Shown: positions 17,210 through 27,809 of the stretch, one piece after another
How the letters are laid out: each line of letters begins with the position of its first letter
Position numbering within the stretch: the stretch's first letter is position 1
DNA from: Acidiferrobacteraceae bacterium
Lineage (GTDB): Bacteria; Pseudomonadota; Gammaproteobacteria; Arenicellales; UBA868
DNA: 33,570 nucleotides
Assembly: GCA_002726415.1 (NCBI GenBank)
Contig: PBSU01000057.1
Coordinates: 1-33,570 of the forward strand
Reading direction: 5' to 3'
The notes under the pieces: model-generated
Database searches by the model: none
What the model saw: only the letters and a program-made list of their open reading frames with translations
What the model was told of the DNA's origin: nothing
Translations under genes and position numbers: made by a program

Positions 17210-18877
17210 ATGAAGCCACGCAGTCCCCTTAAGCAACTTTCGACCCACGAGGTCACCAACATGCCACCCCACCTGGGTGATCAGGATCTGTGGGCTGATG
17301 ACCGGGCGCTGCGTGAGTGGCTTGCCCACTGCGGTGGAGACGATCACGTCAGTCACATGGCCAAAGCCGGAAAGGTGGCTGGGCTGGATGAAACTTTCGA
17401 CAAGGCCAACCAGGCCAACCGTTGTGTCCCTGAACTACAGGCCTTTGATCGTTATGGCATGAGAATCAATACAGTCGAGTTCCACCCGGCCTATCACGAT
17501 CTGATGCGACTGACGATCTCGCACCAGGTGCATAACTTCGCCTGGCACAATGAAGGGCGCGCTGGCCATCTTGGACAAGGTGCCTTGACTTACATGTTCA
17601 GCCAGCCCGAGGGTGGCGTGATGTGTCCGATGGCGATGGCCTATTCGGTTGTGCCCAGTCTGCGGACCACCCCCCAGATCGAGGCCCAGTGGATGCCTCG
17701 TATCCTGTCTGATACCTATGACCCCCGTGATATTCCCGTGACGGAGAAAGCCGGCGCACTGGTCGGCATGTTCATGACGGAGAAACAGGGTGGATCAGAC
17801 GTGCGTACCAATTCGACTGTCGCGGTGCCGATGGGCCCGGAGTCCGGAATTGGTGCGGACTATCTGTTGACCGGTCACAAGTTTTTCTGCTCAGCACCCA
17901 TGTGTGATGCTTTTCTGACGCTGGCCAAGACTGACGGGTTGGGTGTTTCCTGCTTTCTGGTGCCGCGGTGGCGACCGGATGGCCGGCGCAATAACCTGTC
18001 TATCCAGCGCATCAAGGACAAGTTGGGCAATCGCTCTAATGCCTCCACAGAAATTGAGTTTCAGGACACTTATGGGACCATGGTCGGCGAGGAAGGCCGC
18101 GGTGTGCGCACGATCATCGACATGGTAACCGGTAACCGGATTTACTGCGCCATGTCTTCAGCTGGGATCATGCGCCAGGCACTGGTTCAGGCTTTGCATC
18201 ATGTTTCTCATCGCTCAGCTTTCCAGAAGCGACTTATTGACCAGCCGTTGATGCGCAACGTGCTTGCTGATATGGCCATCGAGACAGAGGCGGCGCTGGC
18301 ATTGGGAATGCGTGTAGCGAGCGCGATGGACCGTGGTGATGACCCAAGCGAAGCTGCTCTAGCCCGGGTTGGCACAGCAGTGGCCAAGTACTGGAATACC
18401 AAGCGCTGCCCTTACCTGGTGTTTGAAGCGCTGGAGTGCCACGGCGGTCCTGGCTATATCGAAGAAAGCATTATGCCGCGGCTGTATCGCGAAGCACCGG
18501 TTAACTCGATCTGGGAAGGTTCGGGTAATGTGATCAGCCTGGACGTGTTACGCGCCATCAGTCGAGAGCCTCAAGTGGTTTCCGTGTTCATGGCCGAAGT
18601 GGAGAAAGCACGGGGGGGTGACGCCAATCTGGATCAGATCATCGATGACCTGCATCGGGAGTTCAATGACCTCGATGACCTGGAAGTGCGGATGCGCATG
18701 ATTACCGAGATGATGGCGCTGACCCTGCAGGGGGCGTTGCTGGTCCAGCATGCCCCCGCGCCAGTGGCAAACGCTTTTTGTGCCTCACGTCTGGCACCGC
18801 GCTACCGGGGCGCCTTCGGGACATTGCCCCGGGGATGTGATCTGGATGCGATCATCGCCCGCGCGACACCGGGCTGA
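17210..18877 (+). CDS. AidB-like acyl-CoA dehydrogenase
   Basis: ETFDKANQANRCVPELQAFDRYGMRINTVEFHPAYHDLMRL, MFMTEKQGGSDVRTNST, GYIEESIMPRLYREAPVNSIWEGSGNVISLDVLRA are AidB/ACAD signatures. Start may be ATG 17261. Confidence 0.92.
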   Translation: MKPRSPLKQLSTHEVTNMPPHLGDQDLWADDRALREWLAHCGGDDHVSHMAKAGKVAGLDETFDKANQANRCVPELQAFDRYGMRINTVEFHPAYHDLMRLTISHQVHNFAWHNEGRAGHLGQGALTYMFSQPEGGVMCPMAMAYSVVPSLRTTPQIEAQWMPRILSDTYDPRDIPVTEKAGALVGMFMTEKQGGSDVRTNSTVAVPMGPESGIGADYLLTGHKFFCSAPMCDAFLTLAKTDGLGVSCFLVPRWRPDGRRNNLSIQRIKDKLGNRSNASTEIEFQDTYGTMVGEEGRGVRTIIDMVTGNRIYCAMSSAGIMRQALVQALHHVSHRSAFQKRLIDQPLMRNVLADMAIETEAALALGMRVASAMDRGDDPSEAALARVGTAVAKYWNTKRCPYLVFEALECHGGPGYIEESIMPRLYREAPVNSIWEGSGNVISLDVLRAISREPQVVSVFMAEVEKARGGDANLDQIIDDLHREFNDLDDLEVRMRMITEMMALTLQGALLVQHAPAPVANAFCASRLAPRYRGAFGTLPRGCDLDAIIARATPG

Positions 18878-19060
18878 AGTCGCGGGGATCAGCCCGACAG
18901 TGTAAAAGATGTGGGCGGTGCAGGTGTTGGCAGGATTCAGGGCCGGTTTATAAATCGACAAGCCGGAAAATTCGGTGTCAGGATCACCGGGCGAGCCTGC
19001 CAGCACGCATAATCTTGCCCATGCCTGCACGCCCCAACCGGCCCCCCTCGACAGCCCCCG

Positions 19061-22000
19061 ATGCTGCACCTTTATCACGCTAACCGTCTGGAGGATCTGG
19101 CCGAGCGTCTTGCCAGAGATCTTCAATGCCCCGCTGGCCCGGTGTTGGCTCCCCAGATTGTCGCCGTATCCAGCACAGCGATTGGTCAATGGCTCAGCCT
19201 GCAACTTGCACATCACCAGGGTATCAGCGCCAACATGCAGTGGCTTTTACCGGCAAGACTGTTGTGGCGGGTGTTTCGTGATGTGTTGAGCGATGTACCT
19301 AAGACCAACGCCTTTTCCGCTGAGGTTCTGGCCTGGCGCGCGCTGGCGGTATTACAGGATGAGGCCTTTGTCCGTGATCACGGGGCTCTCGCGCATTATC
19401 TCGCCGATGCCAATGCGTTGCGTTTCTGGCAACTGGCGCGCCAGATGGGCCGGTTGTTTGAGCAGTACCTGATTTTCAGGCCCGATTGGATTCATCGTTG
19501 GGAGCACGATGGCGCCAAAGAGTGGCAGGGGGCGCTGTGGCGGCGGTTGATCAGCAACGGCGATGCGCGTCATTGGCTCAGGTTGCGTACAGAACTGTTC
19601 GATGATCTGTCCAGCAACCCGTCGGCTGCAGGGCGCCTGCCCGAACGGCTTTCCCTTTTTGCCCTTGCAGGCCTGTCGCCGGCATTTCTTGAGTTGTTGT
19701 CGCGCCTGGCCGAGCACACCGATGTGCATGTGTATCATCTTAACTTCAGCGGGGGTTTCTGGGCTGATATTGTCAGTGACCGAGAGCGCGCGCATCTGAT
19801 TGCCACACAGGGTGAAGATGTGGATGCCTACCTCGACCGGGGTAACCGGTTGTTAGCCTCGATGGGCCGGCTGGGTCGAGAGCACCTCGCCCAGTTGCTG
19901 CAGCTCGAATCCATTGAGTCAGAGACTTACTGTGCTCCGCCACGCGATACTCTGCTCGGTGCTATACAGGCAGATATCGTAGAACTTCGCGATGCTGATG
20001 AGATTGTGCCGTTTACCGGTGATCCCCGGGATCGTTCGATTCAGGTACATGTCTGTCACGGCCCGATGCGCGAAATCGAGATATTGCATGATCGCCTGCT
20101 GGACGCTTTTGAGCGCGATCCGGATCTCACACCGGCCGATGTGCGGGTACTCATTCCCCAACTGGCTGAATATGCCCCATTGATCGAATCGGTGTTTGGC
20201 GCTGCAACGGGGCACCGGCACATCCCCTGGTGTCTGGCCGAGCGCGCCCTGGATGATCACAGTCCATTGGTACACGCTTTTCTGGAGTTGTTGCGATTGC
20301 CCGAGGGTCGTCTTGATGCGCAGCGGGTGAGTGCCCTGCTGGATATCCCCGTGCTAAGGCGTCGTTTTATCCTGGATGCGGCCGACACAGAACAGGTAAC
20401 GCGGTGGATACGTGAACTGGGTATTTATTGGGGACCTGACGCCAAGGCGCTGGAAGAGATGGATCTGCCTATCGGCGGTACCCACACCTGGCGTGGGGCA
20501 ACCGATCGACTGCTGCTGGGTTTTGCCTTGGGCGATAGCGATGTGCCGTTCGCGGATTGCATGCCCATGGCCCCGGGTGATGCGACGTTGGCACAGGTCG
20601 CGGGACGTTGGCGCTCTTTTCTTGAGCAGTTAATCAGCCTGCGTGAAACCCTGGCGCTTGCTCACACGCTGCCCGAATGGATTGTTTTATTTCATCAGGT
20701 GCTTGAGGGGTTTTTCCTGGCGGGCTCGACAGAGGTCGATAACCTGGTGCGCCTGCGCCAGCAACTGGCTGCCCTGGCCGCTGATGCAGCGCTCGCCCCC
20801 TTCGATCGGCCGTTGCTGCTTTGTGTGATACGTGATGCACTTGAGGGGCGCTTGCACGGCGCCAGTGGCGGACGTTTCATGAGTGGCGGCGTTACTTTTG
20901 CCACGCTGGCTCACGGCCGTTGTCTGCCGGCCAAACTACTCTGCCTGGTGGGAATGAACAGCGAGCATTTCCCAGGTCGCGACAGCGGCCATGGCCTTGA
21001 TCAAATGCACTCACAGTTTCGCCCGGGAGACCGTCGGCGCCGTGACGACGATCGCCATGCCTTTTTGGAGGCCTTGAGTTGCGCCCGCTCGGGGCTCTAT
21101 ATCAGCTACACCGGCGCCAGTGAACGTGATGACAGCGTGCAACCCCCTTCAGTCGTCATCAGCGAACTGCTCGAGCAGGTCGACACCTTATCTGAAGAGG
21201 GCGCTTTGTCTGAGGTAGTCACGGTGCGCCATCCACTGCAGCCATTCAGCTCGCGTTACTTTCGCAACGAGCCGAATCTATTCAGTTACGCCTGTGAGAT
21301 GGTGCCTCCCGGGGATGCGGGCGGCTTAAACCCGACTCCTCTATTTGATCAACCCCTTGTACCGCCCACACCGGGCAAGTTATCACTGGAGAGCCTGGTT
21401 GATTTTCTGGCGAATCCGGCACGCAGCTTGCTGCGCGACCGTCTTAATGTGGTTCTCGAATCCGGTGAGGGTCTGCTGCCTACCCGCGAACCGATGTGGC
21501 TGGATGCACGTTCGCGCCGTGCACTGGCGCGGTTCACGCTACAGGCGCAACTGCAGGAGTTGGATGAGGCCGTGCTCGCACAGCGCGCCCGGCTGGAGGG
21601 CTATCTGCCTCCTGGCACGCCAGGCGAACTGGCCATGGCGAATGAGTGGCATCAGGTCGCGCCGGTCGCTGCACGGCTGAAACCTTTGATGACATCGCAG
21701 GTGCTTTCTTCCTGGCCGGTGAGCGCCACACTGGGAGATTGGCAGTTGTCTGGTGTGCTGGAGAACGTCGGATCGTCTGGCCAGATCCTCTGGTCTGTCG
21801 AATCACCCAGCCCGTGGGTCATTCTGCGGGTCTGGTGCGCGCATCTATTGCTGAACACAGATTCACAGGCGCCATCACACCATACCCACTTGGTCAGTCC
21901 CGATGGGGTTTCAACTTTTGCGCCAGAAAATGATTCCGCACGCCTGCTGTCGGAGTTACTGGTGATTTACAGTGAAGGTTCGTGCAGACCCTTGCCGTTT

Positions 22001-22231
22001 TTCCCCCGCAGTGCCTGGAAGTTCGTCAACGCGCCACGATCACCGCAATCGGCAGCCTATGCCGTCTGGATGGGGTCAGAGTTCAGTCCAGCCCCGGGTG
22101 AATCGGCGAATCCCTATTTTGCACTGGCATTTCGTAGCCGCCTGGAACAGGCACTGGACGATGAATTCGAATCTTTGGCCCTGCAGTTGTTGGGCACCCC
22201 AAAAGAGCGGCTGCAGGGCCAAGGCCTATGA
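19061..22231 (+). CDS. recC: Exodeoxyribonuclease V gamma subunit
   Basis: 1056 aa beginning MLHLYHANRLEDLAERLARDL; GVTFATLAHGRCLPAKLLCLVGMNSEHFPG and ISYTGASERDDSVQPPSVVISELL are RecC motifs; followed by recB, recD. Confidence 0.96.
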   Translation: MLHLYHANRLEDLAERLARDLQCPAGPVLAPQIVAVSSTAIGQWLSLQLAHHQGISANMQWLLPARLLWRVFRDVLSDVPKTNAFSAEVLAWRALAVLQDEAFVRDHGALAHYLADANALRFWQLARQMGRLFEQYLIFRPDWIHRWEHDGAKEWQGALWRRLISNGDARHWLRLRTELFDDLSSNPSAAGRLPERLSLFALAGLSPAFLELLSRLAEHTDVHVYHLNFSGGFWADIVSDRERAHLIATQGEDVDAYLDRGNRLLASMGRLGREHLAQLLQLESIESETYCAPPRDTLLGAIQADIVELRDADEIVPFTGDPRDRSIQVHVCHGPMREIEILHDRLLDAFERDPDLTPADVRVLIPQLAEYAPLIESVFGAATGHRHIPWCLAERALDDHSPLVHAFLELLRLPEGRLDAQRVSALLDIPVLRRRFILDAADTEQVTRWIRELGIYWGPDAKALEEMDLPIGGTHTWRGATDRLLLGFALGDSDVPFADCMPMAPGDATLAQVAGRWRSFLEQLISLRETLALAHTLPEWIVLFHQVLEGFFLAGSTEVDNLVRLRQQLAALAADAALAPFDRPLLLCVIRDALEGRLHGASGGRFMSGGVTFATLAHGRCLPAKLLCLVGMNSEHFPGRDSGHGLDQMHSQFRPGDRRRRDDDRHAFLEALSCARSGLYISYTGASERDDSVQPPSVVISELLEQVDTLSEEGALSEVVTVRHPLQPFSSRYFRNEPNLFSYACEMVPPGDAGGLNPTPLFDQPLVPPTPGKLSLESLVDFLANPARSLLRDRLNVVLESGEGLLPTREPMWLDARSRRALARFTLQAQLQELDEAVLAQRARLEGYLPPGTPGELAMANEWHQVAPVAARLKPLMTSQVLSSWPVSATLGDWQLSGVLENVGSSGQILWSVESPSPWVILRVWCAHLLLNTDSQAPSHHTHLVSPDGVSTFAPENDSARLLSELLVIYSEGSCRPLPFFPRSAWKFVNAPRSPQSAAYAVWMGSEFSPAPGESANPYFALAFRSRLEQALDDEFESLALQLLGTPKERLQGQGL

Positions 22232-25200
22232 GCGCACAATCGCTGGATCCCTTCTCGACCCCATTGCACGGCGTCAATCTGGTTGAGGCCGCAGCAGGCA
22301 CAGGCAAGACCTGGACTATCACCGCGTTGTTTTTGCGGTTACTGCTGGAAGGAGACCTCAGTGTCGGCAATATTCTGGTGGTGACCTATACCCGTGCAGC
22401 CACGGGTGAGTTGCGCCAGCGGTTGCGCGAGGCATTGAGTAAAGCGCTCGCTGCGTTTGCTGGCGAGGGCAATGAAAGTGACCCGCTGGTAGGACCGCTC
22501 TTATCGCGCTACCCGGATCACCATATTTGTGCGCTGAAGTTGCAGCGGGCGATAGCCGATTTTGACCAGGCCAGCGTTTTTACCATTCATGGATTCTGTG
22601 AGCGAGTGCTGGGTGACAGCGCTTTTCAAAGCGCTATCGCGTTAGAGACCCAGGTGCTGGCCGATCAGCAATCACTGTTGGGTGAGGTGGTCGATGATCT
22701 GTGGCGCATTGAGATCTACCCGGCGAGCCGCACCTGGGTGAACTGGCTGGCCAGTACTCAGAAACTGCGCAGCGCGGATGACCTGTTATCGGTGCTGAAT
22801 CCGCTGATCGGTAAGCCCTATCTGGTGGTATCTGGCCTGGCTGATACGCCAGACCCGGCCAAGCTTGAGAACCCACTGGCCAATGCTTACAGCACGGTAA
22901 GTCAGTGCTGGCATGCCCATCGTGACGAGGTGCGCGAGCTTCTTCTGGATCCAGATTCGGGCCTGCACCGTCAGCGTTACCCGTTGAAATCGCTGCCCAA
23001 TTGGTTGGCACAGCTCGATGCACTGATGTCGGGCACAGCGCTGGATTTTGCCAAGCTCAAAGCCTTTAAGAATCTCGAGAAACTCTCCAGCGGTTTTCTC
23101 GCAAAGCCCCAGGCGACTCGAAAAGATGCAGACCCACCGGCCCACGCTTTTTTTGATGAGGTCGATGCGTTGCTTGCCTGTATCCGGTCTTACGAGGATT
23201 GCGCCCGTGCCCACTACGTAGACTGGTTGAACGAGATGCGCCGCCGTGCTGAAACCGCGCAGCGTGAACTGAAAACCGAGCGCGGTGTACAGGCCTACGA
23301 TGATCTGTTGCTGAACCTGCGCGGCGCTTTACAGCCAGGTATCGGTGATGCGCTGTTGCAGCGCTTACGCGCCGATTACCCGGCAGCCTTGCTGGACGAA
23401 TTCCAGGATACCGATCCGGTGCAGTACGAAATTTTCAATACCCTCTATGGTGATGGTTCGCAGCCCGTATTTATGGTCGGAGATCCCAAGCAGGCGATCT
23501 ATTCTTTTCGAGGTGCAGATCTTTTTGCCTACCTTAAGGCGCGTACGGGTGCATCACGACACTACACCCTGGATACCAATCATCGTGCGACACCGGAACT
23601 GGTCAAGGCCGTCAACACCTTGTTTTCACATCGCGCGCCAACAGGCAGTTTTGTTTTTGACCAGATTACCTTCAATGATGCTGTCTCAGCCTCAAGTGCG
23701 CCAACCCTGGCCGACCGCGAACTGACCTCACCCATGGTGTTCTGGACCCTGGCGCGTCAGGAGCCTTCCAGGCAGGTGACCAAAGCACAGGCCAGAGCCC
23801 GTGGCAGCGCAGCCGTGGCCAACGAGATTCAACGACTGTTCGCAAATGCTACAACCCTGGGGGATCGACCCCTGGCGCCACGCGATATTGCCGTGCTGGT
23901 GCGCAACCATACCGAGGGCCTGATGGTACAGCGGGCGCTGATCCAGGCAGATATCGCCTGCGTACGCCAGGGCCAGCAGAGTGTGTATCAGACTTATGAG
24001 GCGATGGAGCTTGAGCGCTTACTGCAGGCGATTGCCCAACCTCGTCACGAGGGCCTGGTGCGCGCTGCCCTGCTGACAGACCTGCTGGGTGTTGAGGTAT
24101 CGGCATTGGCCCAGCTGGAAAGTGATTCCACCACCTGGGACGCATGGTTCGCACGTTTTGATCATTATCATGAACGCTGGCGTGACCATGGTTTCATGCG
24201 CATGTTTCGTGAACTGACCGCCTCATTGGGGGTGATGCAGCGCCTGGCCCGTTTTGCAGATGGTGAACGACGCCTGACCAATCTGATGCATCTGGCTGAG
24301 TGTATTCAGGCCATGGCTTCGAGGCATACCGATATACCCGGAGTCATGAGTTGGCTGGCCTCTATGCGCATTCAACCCCCGGTCGCAGAAGAAAGCACGT
24401 TACTGAGACTTGAAAGCGACGAGGACCGGGTGCGGATCGTGACGGTGCATGCCAGTAAAGGGCTACAGTATCCGGTGGTGTTCTTGCCGTTTGCCTGGGA
24501 CGGCACCTTGCGCAGTGATCGCACACCTACCGTGCATTTCCACGACCCTGACGCCCAGAATTGCCCGACAGTTGATTTTGGTTCACCCGATTTTGAGCGT
24601 CACCGCGACCGGGCCGGGGTCGAAGAACTCGCCGAGAGTCTCAGGCTCTTTTATGTCGCGGTGACCCGCGCGCAGAGCCGTTGTTATCTGGCCTGGGGTG
24701 CGGTGAACGGCTCGCCTACCTCGGCCTTGGCCTGGTTGCTACATCGGCCATTGCCCGGTGGTCTACCGGAAGATACCCAGGCACTGGCGAGCGCCTTTGC
24801 CGCGCTTTCGGACGAGAATTTGAACGATGCGCTGGGTGCGCTCGCCGGGCAGAGCGAGTCATGTATTGCGGTGCATCCGTTGCCCGATGCGCGACAGATC
24901 AAGGGTGAGACACAAACTGAGCAACCCCCTGCACTGGCGGCGCGTCAGGCAAAGCGTCGACTGCAAAGCACCTGGCAGATGGGCAGTTTCAGTTCGTTGA
25001 CCACCGGACATGACAGCGAACTGCCGGATTTTGACTCGCAGGGTGCACAAAGCACATCAGATGATGCGGGCGGCTTTTTTGCTTTTCCGCGCGGGGCGCG
25101 GGCGGGCACCTGCCTGCACCGGGTTTTTGAACTCATTGACTTTGGTGCAGCTGATCTCACCACGCGCCGGCAGACGGTGCGCCAGGTACTGGGTGAGCAT

Positions 25201-25803
25201 GGCTTTGATGATGAATGGACCCGTGTTGTTGACCAGATGCTGGATAAGGTGCTGCACAGCCCGCTTAATGATGGCGGACTGCACCTTGGCACCGTGTCGC
25301 ATACCGATCGTGTTGACGAGATGGCCTTTTGTTACCCGGTGGACGCGCTTGATGTCATGCACTGGCGCGAAGTGATGTTGCGTCACCAGGCCAAGCTGCA
25401 TCCGGCTTTGCGCGCAGGGTTAGACCGTGGGCACTTTGAGCCTTTGGCAGGCTTCATGCACGGTTTTATCGACCTGGTGTTTCAGGCCGGCGGGCAGTAT
25501 TACCTCGTGGATTACAAGTCCAACTACCTGGGTGGCAATCTTCGGGCCTACGATGCGGTCGCGGTTAATACCACAATGCACCGATCACATTACACCCTGC
25601 AGTACCTGATCTATACCCTGGCGCTGCATCGCTGGCTGCGTACCCGCATCCCGGATTACAGTTATGAGCATCACTTTGGTGGCGCTTACTATCTTTTTTT
25701 ACGTGGGATGGACCCGGCCCACCCCGGCAACGGTGTGTTTTTTGATCGGCCATCGGCGGCTTTGATTGAAGATCTCGATGCGTTGATGGGCAGGGGGGCA
25801 TGA
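22228..25803 (+). CDS. recB: Exodeoxyribonuclease V beta subunit
   Basis: 1191 aa; Walker A VEAAAGTGKTWTI, LLDEFQDTDPVQYEIF, VGDPKQAIYSFRGAD, nuclease motif YYLVDYKSNYLGG. ATGA overlap with recC. Confidence 0.97.
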   Translation: MSAQSLDPFSTPLHGVNLVEAAAGTGKTWTITALFLRLLLEGDLSVGNILVVTYTRAATGELRQRLREALSKALAAFAGEGNESDPLVGPLLSRYPDHHICALKLQRAIADFDQASVFTIHGFCERVLGDSAFQSAIALETQVLADQQSLLGEVVDDLWRIEIYPASRTWVNWLASTQKLRSADDLLSVLNPLIGKPYLVVSGLADTPDPAKLENPLANAYSTVSQCWHAHRDEVRELLLDPDSGLHRQRYPLKSLPNWLAQLDALMSGTALDFAKLKAFKNLEKLSSGFLAKPQATRKDADPPAHAFFDEVDALLACIRSYEDCARAHYVDWLNEMRRRAETAQRELKTERGVQAYDDLLLNLRGALQPGIGDALLQRLRADYPAALLDEFQDTDPVQYEIFNTLYGDGSQPVFMVGDPKQAIYSFRGADLFAYLKARTGASRHYTLDTNHRATPELVKAVNTLFSHRAPTGSFVFDQITFNDAVSASSAPTLADRELTSPMVFWTLARQEPSRQVTKAQARARGSAAVANEIQRLFANATTLGDRPLAPRDIAVLVRNHTEGLMVQRALIQADIACVRQGQQSVYQTYEAMELERLLQAIAQPRHEGLVRAALLTDLLGVEVSALAQLESDSTTWDAWFARFDHYHERWRDHGFMRMFRELTASLGVMQRLARFADGERRLTNLMHLAECIQAMASRHTDIPGVMSWLASMRIQPPVAEESTLLRLESDEDRVRIVTVHASKGLQYPVVFLPFAWDGTLRSDRTPTVHFHDPDAQNCPTVDFGSPDFERHRDRAGVEELAESLRLFYVAVTRAQSRCYLAWGAVNGSPTSALAWLLHRPLPGGLPEDTQALASAFAALSDENLNDALGALAGQSESCIAVHPLPDARQIKGETQTEQPPALAARQAKRRLQSTWQMGSFSSLTTGHDSELPDFDSQGAQSTSDDAGGFFAFPRGARAGTCLHRVFELIDFGAADLTTRRQTVRQVLGEHGFDDEWTRVVDQMLDKVLHSPLNDGGLHLGTVSHTDRVDEMAFCYPVDALDVMHWREVMLRHQAKLHPALRAGLDRGHFEPLAGFMHGFIDLVFQAGGQYYLVDYKSNYLGGNLRAYDAVAVNTTMHRSHYTLQYLIYTLALHRWLRTRIPDYSYEHHFGGAYYLFLRGMDPAHPGNGVFFDRPSAALIEDLDALMGRGA

Positions 25804-27569
25804 GCACCATGATGAAACACCTGCAGCAGGCCTGCCGGGCAGGCCAGTTGCCCGATATTGCGTTGCATTTTGCCGGCCTGCTGCATCGGCTCGACCCCAA
25901 TGTGGATGAATCTATTTTGTTGGCCGGGGCTCTCGTGGGTGATCGGGCGATATCGGGAGAAGTGTGCGTTGATCTTTCGCGCCTTGTGAGCAGCACACTT
26001 TTTGACAGCGACGAGGGTCCGAAGATCAGTGCGCCCGACCTTGATACCTGGTTGCAGTCGCTCAAGAGTTCACCCCTTGTCAGTGATGGTGCTGCACCGG
26101 CACCGTTAATCATAACGCCTGACGGGCGCTTGTATCTGTATCGTTACTTTGAGCTTGAGCGGCGCCTGGCTGAACTGATCGTGCACCGTACGCACGTTTG
26201 TGATGTCTCAATAGATTCGACACGACTTGAAGCCGCGCTGGATGAGCTGTTTGCTGATGATTTGATAAGCGCTGATCAGCGCAGTGCTGCAACGCTTGCC
26301 GTGCACAACCGTTTTTCTATCATCAGCGGCGGACCCGGCACGGGTAAAACAGTAACGGTGGTGCGTATCCTGGTATTGCTCCGGCAACTTGGCCTTGTTG
26401 CCCCCGATCGGATGCTGCTGTGCGCCCCCACTGGTAAGGCAGCCGCGCGGCTGCGCGAGGCACTGGCGGATACACCGCCAGCCGTAATGCCTGGCGATAT
26501 CCTGCCACCCGATGCGGTTACCGTACACCGGCTGTTGGGCTGGCGCCCGGGCAAAAAGCCGCGTTATCACGCAGACCGCCCCCTGCCATGTGATCTGTTG
26601 GTGCTGGATGAAGCCTCCATGGTTGATCTTGCGCTGATGGTCAGCCTGCTTGAGGCCTTACCCCCCCAGGCACGGCTTATCCTGCTGGGGGATCGTGATC
26701 AGTTGTCATCGGTAGAGGCCGGCGCGGTGCTGGGCGATATCTGCCGTGCGGCCGACAGCGGTGCCTTGGAAGGTGTCCTGACGACACTGAGCCATAACTG
26801 GCGTTTCGGCGCGAATAGTGCGATCGCGAATCTTGCCAGTGCTATCCGTGAGGCGCGCGCCAAAGATGCTATCGGCATCCTCGATAACACAAGCAGTACT
26901 GAGGTTACGTTGCAGCCGGTAGATGATAACGACTTGGATGCGCTACTGGCCGAGCACGTGATACCGGTTTATGCCGAGATTGCACAACTGGTGCGCGAGG
27001 GTGCCCGGGCCAAAACCATATTTTCAAAATTAAACGAACTGATGGTGTTGTGTGCACATCGTAATGGGCCGCGTGGCGTGACAGACATTAACCAGCGCGT
27101 CAGTAACCAGCTGGGTGCTTCGGCTGTGCTATCACCAGCCGTACAGGCTTATCCCGGCATGCCATTGATGGTGGCGCGCAACGACCCGGCGCTGGGACTT
27201 TTTAATGGTGACATCGGTATCGTGATGCCGGATATCAATACGCCTGAGCATTTGCAGGCGGTGTTTTTGGATGCCAGCGGCGACGAGCATGCCGTCAGTC
27301 TTGGTCGTCTGCCAGAGCACCAGGCTGCCTACGCCATTACCGTGCACAAGGCGCAGGGTTCACAAGCGGCCAGAGTGGTGTTGATCCTGCCGGCACAGGT
27401 CTCGCGGGTGCTCTCGCGCGAGTTGATCTACACCGGCATCACTCGTGCCAGAAGTTCGCTCGCGATCTGGGGTGATCGTGAAGTGCTCACCGGGGCTATC
27501 GGTCGCAGTGCTCAGCGTGTCATGGGGCTGGTCGAGCGACTAAAAGAAGTGTCGATTCGTGCGGCATAA
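25800..27569 (+). CDS. recD: Exodeoxyribonuclease V alpha subunit
   Basis: 589 aa; Walker A ISGGPGTGKTVTVV, LLVLDEASMVDLALM, VHKAQGSQAARVVLIL...LIYTGITRARSSLAIWG. ATGA overlap with recB. Confidence 0.96.
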   Translation: MSTMMKHLQQACRAGQLPDIALHFAGLLHRLDPNVDESILLAGALVGDRAISGEVCVDLSRLVSSTLFDSDEGPKISAPDLDTWLQSLKSSPLVSDGAAPAPLIITPDGRLYLYRYFELERRLAELIVHRTHVCDVSIDSTRLEAALDELFADDLISADQRSAATLAVHNRFSIISGGPGTGKTVTVVRILVLLRQLGLVAPDRMLLCAPTGKAAARLREALADTPPAVMPGDILPPDAVTVHRLLGWRPGKKPRYHADRPLPCDLLVLDEASMVDLALMVSLLEALPPQARLILLGDRDQLSSVEAGAVLGDICRAADSGALEGVLTTLSHNWRFGANSAIANLASAIREARAKDAIGILDNTSSTEVTLQPVDDNDLDALLAEHVIPVYAEIAQLVREGARAKTIFSKLNELMVLCAHRNGPRGVTDINQRVSNQLGASAVLSPAVQAYPGMPLMVARNDPALGLFNGDIGIVMPDINTPEHLQAVFLDASGDEHAVSLGRLPEHQAAYAITVHKAQGSQAARVVLILPAQVSRVLSRELIYTGITRARSSLAIWGDREVLTGAIGRSAQRVMGLVERLKEVSIRAA

Positions 27570-27637
27570 TCTCATTCATGTCCCTGGTGAGATACAGAAT
27601 TGGTGAGGGCGTCGGTTCAGCTACCATAACCGACGAT

Positions 27638-27793
27638 ATGATGCTGCTGACCACGGTTTATGGCCTGGCAGCGGGGACATTACTGACCGTGTTGGCGCAC
27701 CGCTTGCGTCAGCGCTGGATGGTGTTCTGGGGTGCAGGGCTGGCGCTGATCAGCCTGGCCTATCTTCTGGCAGCTTTGCTGGGCCTGATCTGA
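27638..27793 (+). CDS. Small hydrophobic protein (hypothetical)
   Basis: Track ORF 27578; internal ATG 27638 gives MMLLTTVYGLAAGTLLTVLAHRLRQRWMVFWGAGLALISLAYLLAALLGLI, two TM helices. Directly downstream of recD. Confidence 0.4.
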   Translation: MMLLTTVYGLAAGTLLTVLAHRLRQRWMVFWGAGLALISLAYLLAALLGLI

Positions 27794-27809
27794 GACGCTG
27801 GGTTGCGTT

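Noticed and set aside
22618-22635. Near-perfect palindrome AGCGCTTT-TC-AAAGCGCT
   Set aside because: Lies within recB coding sequence (DSAFQSA), no T-tract or flanking signal; most likely a coding coincidence.
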